NCBI RefSeq assembly: GCF_021738965.1
Contig: NZ_JAKKOQ010000010.1
Coordinates: 52,921-116,920, forward strand
Reading direction: 5' to 3'
DNA: 64,000 bases
Origin: Gordonia zhenghanii
GTDB taxonomy: Bacteria; Actinomycetota; Actinomycetes; Mycobacteriales; Mycobacteriaceae
A model generated the notes under the pieces. It searched no databases and had not been told where the DNA came from. It was given only the letters and a program-made list of their open reading frames with translations. Made by a program: the position numbers and the translations under genes. Below, in pieces: positions 62,349 through 64,000 of this stretch. Every line of letters begins with the position of its first letter. Position 1 is the stretch's first letter.

Positions 62349-63920
62349 GTGTGGCGGCCGAGCTTCAATCGTGATTACGGTTCGATCCTGCTCGGCTCCG
62401 CAGAGCAGTCTGCGCGGAGCGTTCGGCTCCGCGTCCAGACGCTTCTCACGTTCGCGGTCGTGTTGGCGAACGTCATCGGCATCGTCATCGCGCTCGGGCT
62501 CGGAGCCGTCGGGATCCCCGAACCGTCGCTGCTCCGTCGTGACCTGATCTACGTCAACTTCGTCGGGGTACCCGTCTACATCGCGTTCGCGCTGGTCGTC
62601 GGTGTCTGGGTGGGTACGGCGTCGACGGTCAAAGCCGTCCGCTGGTCGATCGTCGACGAGATACCGACGCGCGACGATGCGCGGCGGGCGAGCCGGGCCC
62701 AGCGTCGACTCGTGTGGCTGCAGGGTCTGCTCTGGGTCGGAGGGGCAGGCGTGCTCGCGCTGCTCTACGGTCTCGTCGACCCGTCGTTGATCCCGAAGGT
62801 CGTGCTCATCGTCTTGATGTGCGCGACGGTCGTCGTCGCGATCGCGGGCATCTACACCGAGATCCTGTTGCGCCCGGTCTGGGCCAAGATCATGCAAGCG
62901 GGTATCGGGCTCAAGGGCAGCTCGGTCCGTTCGCGCGCAGTCAACTCCTGGATCATCGGTACCGGGATCCCGCTGACGGGCATCACCCTCGTCGTCCTGT
63001 TCAGCGTTCTGCGGCCGGAGACGAGCAAGGCGAACGTCCTCATCGCGGTGACCGTGCTCGCGGTGGTCGCCGGATGCGTCGGGTTCGGATCGATCATGTT
63101 GTTCGTCTGGAGTATCACCGGCCCGTTGCGCAGTGTGCGCGCCGGGATGGCCACCGTCCGGCACGGCGATGTGGGCCAGGACGTCGACCTCCTCGTCTAC
63201 GACGGATCCGAGCTCGGCGAACTCCAGTACGGGTTCAACACGATGGTCGGCGGACTCCGCGAACAGGAACGCCTCCGGGACCTGTTCGGCAGGCACGTCG
63301 GCCGGGACGTCGCTGCGGCCGCGCTGCGCAGCGATCCCGAACTGGGCGGCTCCGAGCGGACTGTCGCAGTCGTGTTCGTCGACGTCATCGGTTCGACGAC
63401 GATCGCCGAGAAACGGTCGCCGACCGAAGTCGTCGCACTGCTCAACCGCTTCTTCGCGGTGATCGTCGAAGCGACCGAGCGGAACGGCGGACTCGTCAAC
63501 AAGTTCGAGGGCGACGCCGTCCTCGCGATCTTCGGCGCGCCCGTCGACCTCGACGATCCGGCATCGTCCGCGTTGGTTGCGGCCCGAGAGATCGCCGACG
63601 GCCTCGCCACTGACGTCCCCGAACTGTCCGCCGGTATCGGCGTCAGTTACGGCACCGTCGTCGCAGGCAACGTCGGAGCCGTCCAACGCTTCGAGTACAC
63701 GGTGATCGGTGATCCCGTGAACGAGAGCGCCCGACTGTCCGAGGTCGCGAAAGACGATCCGCGTCATCCCGTCTCGTCGAAGCGAGCGATCGACGCGGCG
63801 GCGGACGATGAGGCCGCTCGCTGGACGCTTTGGCGCGAGGAGGTTCTCCGCGGCCGCACCGAACCCACACCCGTCTACGCGGCTTCGTCTCTGCCGCCGG
63901 TCGAGTCTCCTAGATCGCCG
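62349..63920 (+). CDS. Membrane class III adenylate cyclase with HAMP domain, 3' end not resolved
   Basis: Starts at GTG 62349 (GGGGA upstream), 15 bases after purA; about 524 residues are visible and no stop occurs before the sequence degenerates into G/C runs. Six membrane helices (about 30-270) in two sets, a HAMP linker (about 255-310; WSITGPLRSVRAGMATVRHG), then a catalytic domain. Metal Asp D345 (VVFVDVIGSTT) and D389 (GDAVLAIFG), adenine-selective K385 and D455, transition-state N458 and R462 (VNESARL) are all present, so it should be active as a homodimer making cAMP. Architecture matches the Rv1318c-Rv1320c group. Confidence 0.9.
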
Positions 63921-64000
63921 GGGGGGGGGGGGGGGGGCCCCCCCCCCCCCCGCCCCGGGGGGGGCGGCCCCCGGCCCCCCCGGTGGGGGGGCGCCCCCGG
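63920..64000. other. Low-complexity G/C run, probable contig-end artefact
   Basis: The last ~80 bases consist almost wholly of runs of G and C with a single T and no A. This is unlike anything else in the window and interrupts the cyclase reading frame. It most likely reflects unreliable base calling at a contig end. Confidence 0.8.

Overview
This is high-GC actinobacterial DNA, most likely from a mycolic-acid-containing genus such as Gordonia or a close relative (order Mycobacteriales). The right-hand part carries, in inverted but conserved order, the gene set I know from the Mycobacterium tuberculosis interval Rv0357c to Rv0384c: clpB, an Rv0383c-like gene, pyrE, a SpoU methyltransferase, a DedA protein, class II fba, an Rv0361-like protein, DUF3151, a site-2 protease, an Rv0358-like protein and purA. 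Genus assignment is inference. I see no tRNA, rRNA or CRISPR array.

Layout. 1-9.7 kb: a GAP/Sap-family membrane protein cut by the window edge, a large MalT-type LuxR regulator, an alkylsulfatase, a SulP anion transporter, small membrane proteins, a second GAP-family protein, and DUF1269 and DUF389 proteins. 9.9-14.8 kb: a three-gene operon with overlapping stop/start codons encoding a UDP-sulfoquinovose synthase homologue, a BcsB-like exported protein and a processive GT2 glycosyltransferase. This is the best candidate here for an undescribed system, a sulfonated exopolysaccharide or glycan synthase. 14.9-22.7 kb: a PucR/CdaR regulator between an SDR gene and an SDR - acyl-CoA ligase - DUF3556 - FAD oxidoreductase operon, with a shared dyad operator. 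22.7-26.9 kb: a phospholipase-D-type protein, a membrane protein and a NarL-type two-component system. 27-30.8 kb: a four-gene siderophore ABC importer behind an IdeR-like box.

31-41.5 kb is an accessory region. It holds an alpha/beta hydrolase, an Old Yellow Enzyme fused to an F420-type nitroreductase domain, a DHFR-like protein, a MerR regulator fused to a DnaN clamp-like domain, a proline-rich polymorphic-toxin remnant with its immunity gene (distinctly AT-richer), a SHOCT protein, a zinc deaminase with an unknown C-terminal domain, an IS-end-like sequence and an antitoxin-like ORF. Three genes here are split by frameshifts.

41.5-64 kb is core: clpB with HspR-type and ECF-type signals, gnd, an F420 PPOX protein, an M20 peptidase, an Rv0383c-like gene, pyrE, a SpoU methyltransferase, a nitroreductase, a frameshifted TetR gene divergent from a cholesterol-oxidase-like gene, dedA, fba, housekeeping membrane proteins, a zinc-type CDF exporter behind a probably leaderless promoter, a site-2 protease, purA and a membrane adenylate cyclase. 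The four frameshifts can all be explained by single-base length errors in short homopolymers, and the last 80 bases are pure G/C runs that look like a contig-end artefact, so base-calling error is a real alternative to gene decay.
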